Translations under genes and position numbers: made by a program
DNA from: JAVBNO01 sp031551485
GTDB taxonomy: Bacteria > Bacillota > Clostridia > Oscillospirales > Ruminococcaceae
Reading direction: 5' to 3'
NCBI GenBank assembly: GCA_031551485.1
Contig: JAVBNO010000051.1
Location: 1 to 16,565, forward strand
Length of the DNA: 16,565 bases
Notes under the pieces: generated by a model
The model's database searches: none
What the model saw: only the letters and a program-made list of their open reading frames with translations
Told to the model about the DNA's origin: nothing
Shown here: positions 1 to 7,961 of the stretch, one piece after another
Layout: the number at the start of each line of letters is the position of its first letter
How positions within the stretch are numbered: position 1 is the stretch's first letter

Positions 1-648
1 GATGCGCTGGATGGTGATTTTCGCATTCGCTTTATGACATCCCACCCAAAAGACTGCACCAAAGAGCTCATCGACACCATCGCCGGCTGCCCCAAAGTCT
101 GCAATCATCTTCACTTGCCTGTTCAGTCGGGTAGCAATCAAATCCTGTCCGATATGAACAGGGGTTATACGGCCGAAAGCTACCTGGCGCTGATTGAGTA
201 CGCCAAGGCGAAAATTCCCGGCATCGCGCTCACCAGTGACATTATCGTCGGCTTTCCCACCGAAACGGAAGCTGATTTTAAGGCGACGCTGTCGCTGGTG
301 CAAGCAGTACAATACAGTGCCCTTTTCACCTTTTTATATTCCCCCCGGGAAGGCACCAAAGCGGCAAAGTGGGCAGACAATATTCCTCCGGAAGAAAAAA
401 GCCGCCGGTTTCAGACGCTGCTCGCTACCCAGCAAGCCATCGGCCAGCGAATCTACGATTCTTATGTAGGCAAAACCAATCGAATACTCTTCGACGGCGA
501 GGGAAAAACAAGCAGTGAATATCTGTCTGGTCGCAATGAACAAAATATCATCGTGGAAGCAAAAGCGCCAATCGAGCTTCTGGGCCAATTTGCTGATGTA
601 AAGATTACAAAGGCAATGAACTGGGCACTCTATGGCGAAAGCATATAA
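1..648 (+). CDS. miaB: tRNA-2-methylthio-N6-dimethylallyladenosine synthase MiaB, C-terminal part
   Basis: The reading frame is open from the first base, so the gene begins upstream and only about the last 215 residues are present. MiaB is a radical-SAM iron-sulfur enzyme that adds a methylthio group to i6A at position 37 of tRNAs that read UNN codons. Visible family signatures are RIRFMTSHP near the start of the fragment, HLPVQSGS, the DIIVGFPTET stretch and FLYSPREGT, which form the second half of the radical-SAM barrel. A C-terminal TRAM-like RNA-binding segment follows (roughly the last 65 residues, including the YVGKTNRILFDGEG strand). The N-terminal MTTase domain and the CxxxCxxC SAM cluster lie outside the window. 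The partner gene miaA, which makes the i6A substrate, is about 5 kb downstream. RimO or MtaB would be the alternatives, but the motif set and the ricA-mutS context favour MiaB. Confidence 0.93.
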   Translation, partial: DALDGDFRIRFMTSHPKDCTKELIDTIAGCPKVCNHLHLPVQSGSNQILSDMNRGYTAESYLALIEYAKAKIPGIALTSDIIVGFPTETEADFKATLSLVQAVQYSALFTFLYSPREGTKAAKWADNIPPEEKSRRFQTLLATQQAIGQRIYDSYVGKTNRILFDGEGKTSSEYLSGRNEQNIIVEAKAPIELLGQFADVKITKAMNWALYGESI

Positions 649-684
649 CAAAAAGGGCACATGCCTATGAAGGAGAAAACAAGT

Positions 685-1092
685 ATGGATATTATTACAA
701 TGGCAAGAGATGTCGGCAAAGCATTGCAAAAAGACGAGCGTTATCTCAATTTTTCCAGCGCCCAAACCGTGGCTGATGCCGACACCGAATTGCAGGATAT
801 GATTGGCCAATTTAACCTGCTTAAAATGGAAATGCAGCGAGAAGTGCAAAAATCAGATCGTGATGCCGATAAAGTGAAACAACTGGATAATGACATCAAG
901 GAGCTTTACAATACAATCATGTCCAACACCAATATGCAAAACTATAATATCGCCAAAAAAGAAGTGGACGATCTGATTGCATTTTTACAGCAAATTATTG
1001 TTTACAGCGCCAATGGTGAAGATCCAGACACCGTTGAACCCCAGTCCGCCAGCTGCTCTGGCAGCTGCTCCGGTTGTGCAGGCTGCAACTGA
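685..1092 (+). CDS. ricA: YlbF/YmcA-family protein, RicA-like, with C-terminal cysteine cluster
   Basis: A small, mostly helical protein of 135 residues. I chose ATG 685 because AAGGAG at 670-675 lies nine bases upstream; an in-frame ATG at 661 has no such site and would add eight residues. The helical body (about residues 1-110) has the charged, heptad-like look of the YlbF/YmcA family. In B. subtilis, RicA (YmcA), RicF (YlbF) and RicT (YaaT) form a complex that binds iron-sulfur clusters and assists RNase Y in mRNA maturation, affecting competence, sporulation and biofilm formation. Position supports RicA: in B. subtilis ymcA follows miaB (ymcB) and precedes cotE-mutS-mutL. The last residues carry C124, C128, C131 and C134 in a CxxxCxxCxxC pattern, suiting metal or Fe-S binding. 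The family call is firm; RicA rather than RicF rests on synteny. Confidence 0.8.
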   Translation: MDIITMARDVGKALQKDERYLNFSSAQTVADADTELQDMIGQFNLLKMEMQREVQKSDRDADKVKQLDNDIKELYNTIMSNTNMQNYNIAKKEVDDLIAFLQQIIVYSANGEDPDTVEPQSASCSGSCSGCAGCN

Positions 1093-1103
1093 TTTCATCA
1101 TCC

Positions 1104-1133
1104 AGAAGTATATCATATCAATGATATACTTCT
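1104..1133. repeat. Perfect 13-bp inverted repeat in the ricA-mutS gap
   Basis: The arm AGAAGTATATCAT (1104-1116) is followed by a four-base spacer (ATCA) and its exact reverse complement ATGATATACTTCT (1121-1133). It begins 12 bases after the ricA-like stop and ends seven bases before the mutS Shine-Dalgarno sequence AGGAGGA (1140-1146). As RNA it would form an AT-rich 13-bp hairpin. The downstream bases CATTTTA give only a short T-run, so a strong intrinsic terminator is doubtful. It could be a weak attenuator, an RNA processing or stability element, or a DNA operator. The sequence alone does not decide. Confidence 0.7.
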
Positions 1134-1150
1134 CATTTTAGGAGGACTGT

Positions 1151-3769
1151 ATGCCGGAGCTTGCCGGGCTTTCGCCCATGATGCAGCAGTACTTTGCGAT
1201 CAAAAACCAGCATCGGGATAAAATTGTATTCTTTCGTCTTGGCGATTTTTACGAGATGTTTTTTGACGACGCCATGCTGGTTTCCAAAGAATTGGAGCTC
1301 ACGCTTACAGGTCGCGACTGTGGGTTGGAGGAACGCGCCCCCATGTGCGGAGTGCCCTATCACAGCTATGAAAATTATGTGGCCCGACTGATCCAAAAAG
1401 GCTATAAAGTGGCCATCTGTGAGCAAATGGAAAACCCGGCTTTGGCCAAGGGCGTTGTGCGCCGTGAAATTGTGCGTATTGTCACCCCTGGCACCCTCAT
1501 GGAACCCAATCTGCTGGACGAAGGCTCCAACAACTACATCTGCTGCATTTATTTGCAAGATCAAAACTATGGCCTGGCCTTTGCCGACATTTCCACCGGA
1601 GAGGTACACCTTACCGCTATTGCCGAAGGCGCCGAAGGGGAAAACGACGGCAAACTGCAAAACGAGCTTGGCCGTTTTGCCCCCAGCGAGGTCATTTTCA
1701 ATTCGGCATTTCTTACGAAAACGGAAATGGCCGCTTTTATCAAAGATCGCATCTGCTGCACTGCTGACCTGGCCGATGACGACGCCTTTGCCCAAGAAGC
1801 TGCCGCCGCCCGGGTCAAGGCACATCTTTGCGCCGATGACCTTTCTGCCAAAAACCTAACCGATCCACTGCTCATTTGCTGCTTTGGCGGTTTGTTGCAG
1901 TACCTTTCCCAAACCCAGCGCGTGGGGCTGGAGCGACTTATGACCATTGATCTTTACGCCGAAGCTGAGTTTATGAAGCTGGATACCATTGCGCGCCGCA
2001 ACCTGGAAATTACAGAGACGCTCCGCTCCCGGGAACGCCGGGGCAGCTTGTTGTGGGTGATGGATAAGACACGCACTGCCATGGGCAAACGCCTTATCAA
2101 AAATGACCTGGAAAAACCGCTTGCCAATCCTGCCGCCATCAGCCGTCGTCTTGCGGCTGTGGAAGAGCTAACCCAAGCCACGGTGCTACGCCAAAGTATT
2201 GGAGAGCAGCTTGGCGGCATCTACGACATTGAGCGTCTTATGACCCGGGTCGTTTATGGCAATGCCACTCCCCGGGATATCAAGGCGTTGGGCTACACCA
2301 TTGCCAAATTACCTGCCCTGAAAGCCTGCCTGGCCGGTTGTGCCTCCCAAAATCTAAGGGAATGTGAAAGTCATATTGACCTTCTTGACGATATATCGTC
2401 CCTCATTGACGCCACGATTGTGGATGAGCCTCCTATCACGGTCAAAGACGGCGGCGTGATTAAGCAGGGGTACCACAAAGAATTGGATGAGCTCCATTAT
2501 CTTTGCGAACACACAAAGGATATTATTGCTTCTATCGAGGTTGAAGAACGGGAAAAAACCGGCATAAAAAATTTGAAAATTGGCTACAATCGAGTCTTTG
2601 GCTATTACATAGAAGTCACACGGTCATTTCAGGATAAAGTGCCTTTGGAGTACATACGCAAGCAAACGCTATCTGGTTGCGAACGCTATATTACTGAGCA
2701 GCTCAAAGAGCTGGAGCAGAAAGTGCTGGAGGCCCAGGGAAAAATCATCGAGCTGGAAACCCGGCTCTTTGAGGAGCTGCGTGCGGTCATTGCCGCCCAG
2801 CTGCACCGTATCCAAACCTCCGCAACGGCCATTGCACGGCTGGATGTGCTCTATTCTTTTGCCACGGTGGCTGTGGAAAACAACTACTGCCGTCCCGAGG
2901 TCAATCTCTCTGACGAAATTTCCATCACCGATGGCCGCCATCCCGTGGTGGAACAAATGCTTTCCGGCGTTCCTTTCGTGCCCAACGATTTGTCCCTCAA
3001 TCGCTCAGATAAGCAAATTGCCATCATCACCGGCCCCAATATGGCGGGAAAATCCACCTATATGCGCCAGGTGGCCCTCATCGTGCTGCTGGCGCAAGCG
3101 GGCAGCTTTGTCCCCGCCAAGTCGGCCCAAATCGGCATTGTGGATGGCATCTACACCCGCGTTGGTGCCTCCGATGACCTCACGGCCGGCCAGTCTACCT
3201 TTATGGTTGAAATGAGTGAAATGGCATCGATTCTTCACCATGCCACCGCCAAAAGTCTGTTGATTCTTGACGAAATCGGCCGCGGCACCTCCACTTTCGA
3301 CGGCATGAGCATCGCCCGCGCTGTCATTGAATACATTGCCGATAAAAAGAAGATGGGCGCCAAAACTCTTTTTGCCACCCATTATCACGAGCTGACAGAA
3401 TTGGAAAATGTCATTGGCTCGGTCAAAAATTTTAATATTGCTGTCAAAAAACGGGGCGATGATATTATTTTTCTGCGCAAAATCATTTCCGGCGGCGCCG
3501 ACGACAGCTACGGCATCGAGGTGTCCAAATTGGCCGGCATCCCCGATGTGATTATCAAGCGCGCCCACCAAGTGCTGGAAAGTCTGGAGGAGGGCAGGGA
3601 AGTAGAAGCCCCAAAAGCCCGGGGAAAGGCCCTTGCAGCAGAGCCTCAAATAAGTTTTGCCGCCATGGGAAATAGTAAAATCATCGATAAGCTGGAGATG
3701 GTGGATCTCAATACCATTACACCCATCGAGGCGCTGAATACCCTTTATGAACTCAAAAATATGCTGTGA
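1151..3769 (+). CDS. mutS: DNA mismatch repair protein MutS
   Basis: MutS finds base mismatches and small loops after replication and recruits MutL in an ATP-dependent way. The protein has 872 residues, the usual length. ATG 1151 follows AGGAGGA with a short spacer. The N-terminal mismatch-binding domain has the Phe-x-Glu motif as F33-Y34-E35 within GDFYEMF. Connector, lever and clamp domains occupy about residues 125-560. The ATPase domain follows, with Walker A GPNMAGKST at 628-636, Walker B ending in D707-E708, and the STFDG signature. Near the C-terminus, QISFA starting at residue 833 resembles the sliding-clamp binding motif known in B. subtilis MutS. The tail ITPIEALNTLYELK is the conserved C-terminal helix. 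Length and mismatch motif rule out MutS2. It lies 36 bases upstream of mutL, consistent with co-expression. Confidence 0.98.
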   Translation: MPELAGLSPMMQQYFAIKNQHRDKIVFFRLGDFYEMFFDDAMLVSKELELTLTGRDCGLEERAPMCGVPYHSYENYVARLIQKGYKVAICEQMENPALAKGVVRREIVRIVTPGTLMEPNLLDEGSNNYICCIYLQDQNYGLAFADISTGEVHLTAIAEGAEGENDGKLQNELGRFAPSEVIFNSAFLTKTEMAAFIKDRICCTADLADDDAFAQEAAAARVKAHLCADDLSAKNLTDPLLICCFGGLLQYLSQTQRVGLERLMTIDLYAEAEFMKLDTIARRNLEITETLRSRERRGSLLWVMDKTRTAMGKRLIKNDLEKPLANPAAISRRLAAVEELTQATVLRQSIGEQLGGIYDIERLMTRVVYGNATPRDIKALGYTIAKLPALKACLAGCASQNLRECESHIDLLDDISSLIDATIVDEPPITVKDGGVIKQGYHKELDELHYLCEHTKDIIASIEVEEREKTGIKNLKIGYNRVFGYYIEVTRSFQDKVPLEYIRKQTLSGCERYITEQLKELEQKVLEAQGKIIELETRLFEELRAVIAAQLHRIQTSATAIARLDVLYSFATVAVENNYCRPEVNLSDEISITDGRHPVVEQMLSGVPFVPNDLSLNRSDKQIAIITGPNMAGKSTYMRQVALIVLLAQAGSFVPAKSAQIGIVDGIYTRVGASDDLTAGQSTFMVEMSEMASILHHATAKSLLILDEIGRGTSTFDGMSIARAVIEYIADKKKMGAKTLFATHYHELTELENVIGSVKNFNIAVKKRGDDIIFLRKIISGGADDSYGIEVSKLAGIPDVIIKRAHQVLESLEEGREVEAPKARGKALAAEPQISFAAMGNSKIIDKLEMVDLNTITPIEALNTLYELKNML

Positions 3770-3805
3770 TTATTAATATCATAATTTTGATAAGGTGGTG
3801 ATTCT

Positions 3806-5740
3806 TTGGCATCCATCAAGCTATTGGATAAACAGGTTGCGGAGCTGATCGCGGCGGGGGAGGTCATCGATCGCCCCGCTTCTGTTGTCAAAGAGTTATT
3901 GGAAAACGCGATTGACGCCGGCGCCACAATGATTACGGTGGAAATAAAAGCCGGCGGTATCAAATACATTCGTATTACCGATAACGGCTGCGGCATCTCC
4001 CATGAAGATGTGCCAAAGGCTTTTTTGCGCCATGCTACCAGCAAACTATCCACCCAAGAAGATTTGGAGAAGATTCAAACCCTTGGCTTTCGCGGTGAGG
4101 CGTTGGCTTCTGTGGCCGCCATGTGCCGGGTCGAACTACTTACAAAAACACCTGGTGCGCTGGCGGGCAGTCGCTATGTGATCGAGGGCAATGCCCAGCG
4201 GGAATATTCGGAAGCCGGCTGCCCCGAGGGCACAACGATGATTGTGCGGGACATTTTTTACAATACGCCTGCCCGTATGAAGTTCCTCAAAAAAGATATG
4301 ACCGAAGGCAACTTAATTGCGGCGGTGTTGGACCGGGTGGCGTTGTCTCATCCCGAGATTTCTTTTAAGCTCATCCGCGACGGGCAGATCAAACTGCAAA
4401 CCCCGGGCGACGGTGATGTATATTCGGCCATTCTGGCGGTATTTGGCAAAGACTTTGCCGTTGGCCTTATTCCTGTCTCGTACGAATCGGCGTACTACCG
4501 CATTACAGGATACACCTGCAAACCGGAAACGGCCAAGCAAAACCGCAGTATGCAGACTTTCTTTCTTAACGGCAGATTCATTCGCAGCAAAACTTGCACC
4601 GTTGCCTTGGATGAAGCCTATAAGCACAGCATTATGGTGGGCAAATTCCCCTACTGTGTGCTCAATGTGCAAATGCCTTCCGCCGCTGTCGACGTCAATG
4701 TTCATCCCGCCAAAACCGAAGTGCGCTTTTCCGACGAACGCGCCATCTTCGACCTGGTATACTATGGTTGCAAAGCGGCGCTTGCCAACTTGGGACAGGC
4801 TGTTTCTGCTGTCGATGCCCAGCCCCACAAACGGGAAACGGTCAATGCCTACACAGCAACCAACAAACCTTTCGGGGGCACCCAGCAGCGGATGACATCG
4901 GCCCAATACCGGGAAAGCTATGCCGCCCCACAGCCATTGGAAAAAGAAACACATAGGGTGTCGCCATACACCTCGCTTTCCCCTTTGCCCAGGCAGGCAG
5001 ATACTTCTCAGGTGCGGGACGAAGGGATAGTTTACGCATCCAAAACCGGGCTAAGCGTGGTGGATCAGATGGCACAAAAAGAAGCGGCGGCCGCTGTGAC
5101 CAATATTCCGGCTTCGGTGCCGACTGCCGTTCCGGCAGCCCCCGACGCTACTGCAGACGCCCCCGCCCAGCCTCAATACGACCGTTTTATTGGGGAATTG
5201 TTCAGTACATATATTCTGCTGGAGTTGGATGGTGCGTTTTTGCTGGTGGACAAGCATGCTGCCCACGAGCGCATTTTATACGAGCAAATCGCCACCCAAA
5301 ATCATTTGGCCGACCGCCAAATGGTGTTGACCCCAATCCGTGTTACCCTCAGTAAAGAGCTTTATAGCGCTGCCGTCGAAAATCTTGAGGCCTTTCTGGA
5401 AATTGGGATTATGGCCGAAGATTTTGGCGAAGGTACACTTTTAATTCGAGAAATTCCAGTCATGCTGGAAGTCGGAGATATGGCGGATATTGTCATGGAA
5501 ACCGCTGCGAAGCTGCAAAAAGGCAGCCATGACCTAACTCCCTCTCTCTTGGATGACCTTTACCACTCCATTGCCTGTAAAGCCGCCATTAAAGGCGGCC
5601 AAAAAAACGACCCAGCCGAAATGGAGGAATTGGTGCAGTTGCTGCGCAACAATCCCTTGCTGCGCAATTGCCCCCACGGTCGCCCCATTGCCATCGAATA
5701 CAAAAAGCGCGACATCGAAAAGATGTTTGGCCGCGTATAA
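3806..5740 (+). CDS. mutL: DNA mismatch repair protein MutL (endonuclease type)
   Basis: MutL is the GHKL-ATPase that links MutS to strand incision. The start is TTG 3806, seven bases after AAGGTGG, and gives the canonical beginning IKLLDKQVAELIAAGEV. ATPase motifs are E30 and N34 in KELLENAIDAG, DNGCGI at 59-64 and GFRGEAL at 94-100. Residues from about 340 to 455 form a low-complexity Ala/Pro/Gln linker. The C-terminal dimerisation and nuclease domain carries DKHAAHERILYE at 482-493, matching the metal-binding DQHA(x)2E(x)4E signature with Lys in place of Gln. It also has ACKAAIKGG and CPHGRP at 622-627. This pattern marks MutL proteins that nick DNA themselves, as expected in bacteria without MutH. 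QMVLTP at 505-510 corresponds to the conserved clamp-contact motif. Length is 644 residues, normal for the family. Confidence 0.97.
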   Translation: MASIKLLDKQVAELIAAGEVIDRPASVVKELLENAIDAGATMITVEIKAGGIKYIRITDNGCGISHEDVPKAFLRHATSKLSTQEDLEKIQTLGFRGEALASVAAMCRVELLTKTPGALAGSRYVIEGNAQREYSEAGCPEGTTMIVRDIFYNTPARMKFLKKDMTEGNLIAAVLDRVALSHPEISFKLIRDGQIKLQTPGDGDVYSAILAVFGKDFAVGLIPVSYESAYYRITGYTCKPETAKQNRSMQTFFLNGRFIRSKTCTVALDEAYKHSIMVGKFPYCVLNVQMPSAAVDVNVHPAKTEVRFSDERAIFDLVYYGCKAALANLGQAVSAVDAQPHKRETVNAYTATNKPFGGTQQRMTSAQYRESYAAPQPLEKETHRVSPYTSLSPLPRQADTSQVRDEGIVYASKTGLSVVDQMAQKEAAAAVTNIPASVPTAVPAAPDATADAPAQPQYDRFIGELFSTYILLELDGAFLLVDKHAAHERILYEQIATQNHLADRQMVLTPIRVTLSKELYSAAVENLEAFLEIGIMAEDFGEGTLLIREIPVMLEVGDMADIVMETAAKLQKGSHDLTPSLLDDLYHSIACKAAIKGGQKNDPAEMEELVQLLRNNPLLRNCPHGRPIAIEYKKRDIEKMFGRV

Positions 5741-5756
5741 GCCAGGTGTAAATAAC

Positions 5757-6719
5757 ATGGAAATAAAAACGAATGTGCCCATCCCCCTTCTTGCTGTCGT
5801 TGGTCCAACGGCATCCGGCAAAACTGCTCTCGCCCTCGGTCTGGCCCAGCGTCTGGATGGCGAGATTATCTCCGCGGATTCCATGCAAATATACAAGGGG
5901 ATGGATATTGCCACCGCCAAACCGACACAAGCGGAAATGAACGGCATTCCCCATCATCTGATCGACATTTTAGATCCGGGTGAAAATTTCAGTGTAGCTG
6001 ATTTCCTCACCGCTGCCAAATCCGCCATTTCCGATATCCGCGCTCGGGGTAAATTGCCCATTGTTGCGGGGGGAACCGGGCTTTATATCAATACTCTTGT
6101 CGATAACGTGGAATTGTCGCCGATGCCCGCCGCTGCTGACATTCGCGAGGAATTAAACCGGCTTTGGGCGCAAAAAGGCGGGGAACACCTTTTGCAAATA
6201 CTGGAAGAGTTTGACCCGACTACGGCGTCATCGCTCCACCCCAACAACAAGGGCAGAATCATTCGCGCCATCGAGGTTTATCGACAAACCGGCATCCCGA
6301 TAAGCGAGCATGTTATCCGCTCCAGGCAAACGCCATCGCCTTATCATCTTGTCATGCTTGGCCTCCATTTTGCCGACCGCCAGGAACTGTACGACCGTAT
6401 TAATCGACGTGTGGATGCCATGATAGCGGCTGGTCTTTTGGGAGAAGCAAAGTCAATGTTGGCCAAACTACCGCCCGCTTCCACGGCTGCCCAGGCCATC
6501 GGCTATAAAGAGCTGCGGGGTCATTTTGCGGGCACTTCTTCTTTGGAGGAATCGGTCGAGGCAATCAAACAGGAAACCCGCCGCTACGCCAAGCGTCAAT
6601 TGACATGGTTCCGGCGCGATCAGCGTATCCACTGGATTGAGGCGGGCAACGGACGCTCTACCGATGCGATATTGGCCGAAGCCCATGAGCTCATAGAAAC
6701 TTCTGCAATCTTACAGTAG
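5757..6719 (+). CDS. miaA: tRNA dimethylallyltransferase MiaA
   Basis: MiaA transfers a dimethylallyl group from dimethylallyl diphosphate to N6 of A37 in tRNAs reading UNN codons; MiaB then methylthiolates the product. The frame is open further upstream inside mutL, but ATG 5757 is the start: AGGTG at 5744-5748 precedes it at eight bases, and the P-loop then begins at the usual distance. Signatures are GPTASGKT at 16-23, ISADSMQIYKGMDI with the catalytic Asp and substrate-binding Ser/Gln, AKPT, HHLIDILDPGE, AGGTGLYI at 104-111, AQAIGYKEL, and RYAKRQLTWFRRD near the end. Length is 320 residues, typical. It starts 17 bases after mutL, so translation from a common mRNA is likely. Many bacteria have hfq immediately after miaA; here it is absent from that position. 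Confidence 0.96.
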   Translation: MEIKTNVPIPLLAVVGPTASGKTALALGLAQRLDGEIISADSMQIYKGMDIATAKPTQAEMNGIPHHLIDILDPGENFSVADFLTAAKSAISDIRARGKLPIVAGGTGLYINTLVDNVELSPMPAAADIREELNRLWAQKGGEHLLQILEEFDPTTASSLHPNNKGRIIRAIEVYRQTGIPISEHVIRSRQTPSPYHLVMLGLHFADRQELYDRINRRVDAMIAAGLLGEAKSMLAKLPPASTAAQAIGYKELRGHFAGTSSLEESVEAIKQETRRYAKRQLTWFRRDQRIHWIEAGNGRSTDAILAEAHELIETSAILQ

Positions 6720-6737
6720 GGGGAGAGGTGATCATAC

Positions 6738-7961
6738 TTGAATACAATTACATCCAGAATTGTAACAGTCCTTTTGGCGCTGTTTCTTGTGGTGTATTCC
6801 GCCTACCAGGTATATCGCTTTATTTATAATCCCTACAAAACCGAAATGGCCAAAATATACGAGCTTAACACATCTTTTTCCATTAACGGTGTAGTGTTTC
6901 GTGAAGAAAGACCAATCGATACCGCCACCGGCACCGCCATTCTCGATTACATTGTACCCGATGCCGCCAAAGTAGGAGTTACTACTGTTATTGCCAAAGA
7001 GTACAACAACGAGCAAGTGGTCAAGCTGGCCAAGGAATTGGCCTTGGTGGACGAAGAGCTTTTGGCGCTGCGCAACACCGGTACCGGTGAAATGGTCATT
7101 TTGCCCTCGGGCGATGCCCTCTCCGGTCAAATATACGAGCAACTTGGCAATGTGGTGGATATGTCCTCCGACGGAATGGTGGAAGGGACATCTCATATCA
7201 AAATAGCCATTCAGCAAATTATCAATAAGCGCCAATTGGCCATCGGGCGCCTTGACGATTTAGACAATCGCATTGAACAGCTTACCCTGCGCAAAGCTGC
7301 GTTGGAAGAAGCCATTGGCGAAAGCCAGGGAACAATCACCGCCGGAGCCTCCGGCTACTTTTCACATTTTACCGACGGCCACGAAGAAGACTTTACGCCG
7401 TCATTCATCAAAGATGAATCGGCAGATGAGCTGATGTCAATGGTGACAAAGCCCATTTCAGTTGCCGGAAACAATGGCATTGGTAAAATTGTCACCGATT
7501 ACGACTGGTACATGGTCGCCGTCATTACCCCAAAAGAAGCGGAGCATATCAGCGTTGGCCGTCTTCTCAATGTAACCCTAAACGAAGGTGTTGGCAGCAG
7601 CCGAGTCCAAATGGTGGTGGAGAATATTCTTTTGACCCAGACAGAAGGGAAACTTCTTTTGGTGTTAAAAAGTGCCACTATTAATGCACAGGTTCTTTCG
7701 TTGCGTACCACCAGCGCCAGCATTAACACCGGCTCCATCAGGGGCATATGGGTTAACAGCAAGGCAATACGGTTTGTCGACGGAGTACAGGGTGTCTTTG
7801 TCAAACGTCCTGGCGAAGTCATATTTAAACCCATCCAGATCATCTACGAGGGCCAGGGTTTTGTATTATGCAATGCCAATTATACCCACGAAGAAGAGCT
7901 TAATCTCTTTGACGAAATTGTGATCGGAGGTAAAGATTTATATGATCACAAACCCATATGA
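6738..7961 (+). CDS. HlyD-like membrane-anchored adaptor protein, unknown role
   Basis: A 407-residue protein with TTG 6738 as start, seven bases after AGAGGTG. Residues about 7-29 form one hydrophobic helix without a cleavable or lipobox signal, so most of the protein should lie outside the membrane. The rest has the layout of HlyD-type adaptors. A first half of a barrel-sandwich domain (about 40-85) comes first. A split helical hairpin follows (about 80-105 and 160-200, the latter with strong heptad character). The returning half begins near TITAGASGYFSHFTDG, and beta-rich domains lead to the end. The C-terminal pattern LFDEIVIGGKDLYD is, from memory, typical of HlyD-like proteins of Clostridia found beside yggS and sepF. 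No ABC permease or ATPase is adjacent. It overlaps yggS by 20 bases, tying it to the division cluster. The fold assignment is reasonable; function is unknown. Confidence 0.7.
   Translation: MNTITSRIVTVLLALFLVVYSAYQVYRFIYNPYKTEMAKIYELNTSFSINGVVFREERPIDTATGTAILDYIVPDAAKVGVTTVIAKEYNNEQVVKLAKELALVDEELLALRNTGTGEMVILPSGDALSGQIYEQLGNVVDMSSDGMVEGTSHIKIAIQQIINKRQLAIGRLDDLDNRIEQLTLRKAALEEAIGESQGTITAGASGYFSHFTDGHEEDFTPSFIKDESADELMSMVTKPISVAGNNGIGKIVTDYDWYMVAVITPKEAEHISVGRLLNVTLNEGVGSSRVQMVVENILLTQTEGKLLLVLKSATINAQVLSLRTTSASINTGSIRGIWVNSKAIRFVDGVQGVFVKRPGEVIFKPIQIIYEGQGFVLCNANYTHEEELNLFDEIVIGGKDLYDHKPI

Noticed and set aside
661..684. ATG 661 as start of the RicA-like protein
   Set aside because: No Shine-Dalgarno sequence at a suitable distance, and the AAGGAG that serves ATG 685 would lie inside the coding sequence.
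1133..1825. Open frame of 230 codons on the - strand opposite mutS
   Set aside because: It lies fully over the unambiguous mutS coding frame, has no family-like motifs, and similar antisense frames recur opposite mutS, mutL and the tkt genes, as expected from the codon bias of the real genes.
3770..3805. Short AT-rich inverted repeat between mutS and mutL
   Set aside because: Only five paired bases (ATTAT/ATAAT) in an AT-rich gap; expected by chance.
4313..4954. Open frame of 213 codons on the - strand opposite mutL
   Set aside because: It mirrors conserved mutL sequence, has no ribosome binding site pattern that stands out, and reads as low-complexity Gly/Phe/Arg-rich sequence typical of a shadow frame.
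5553..5756. Upstream extension of miaA into mutL
   Set aside because: The added 68 residues are a frame-shifted reading of the mutL C-terminus (Pro/Cys/Thr-rich, not MiaA-like), and ATG 5757 has its own ribosome binding site and the normal distance to the P-loop.
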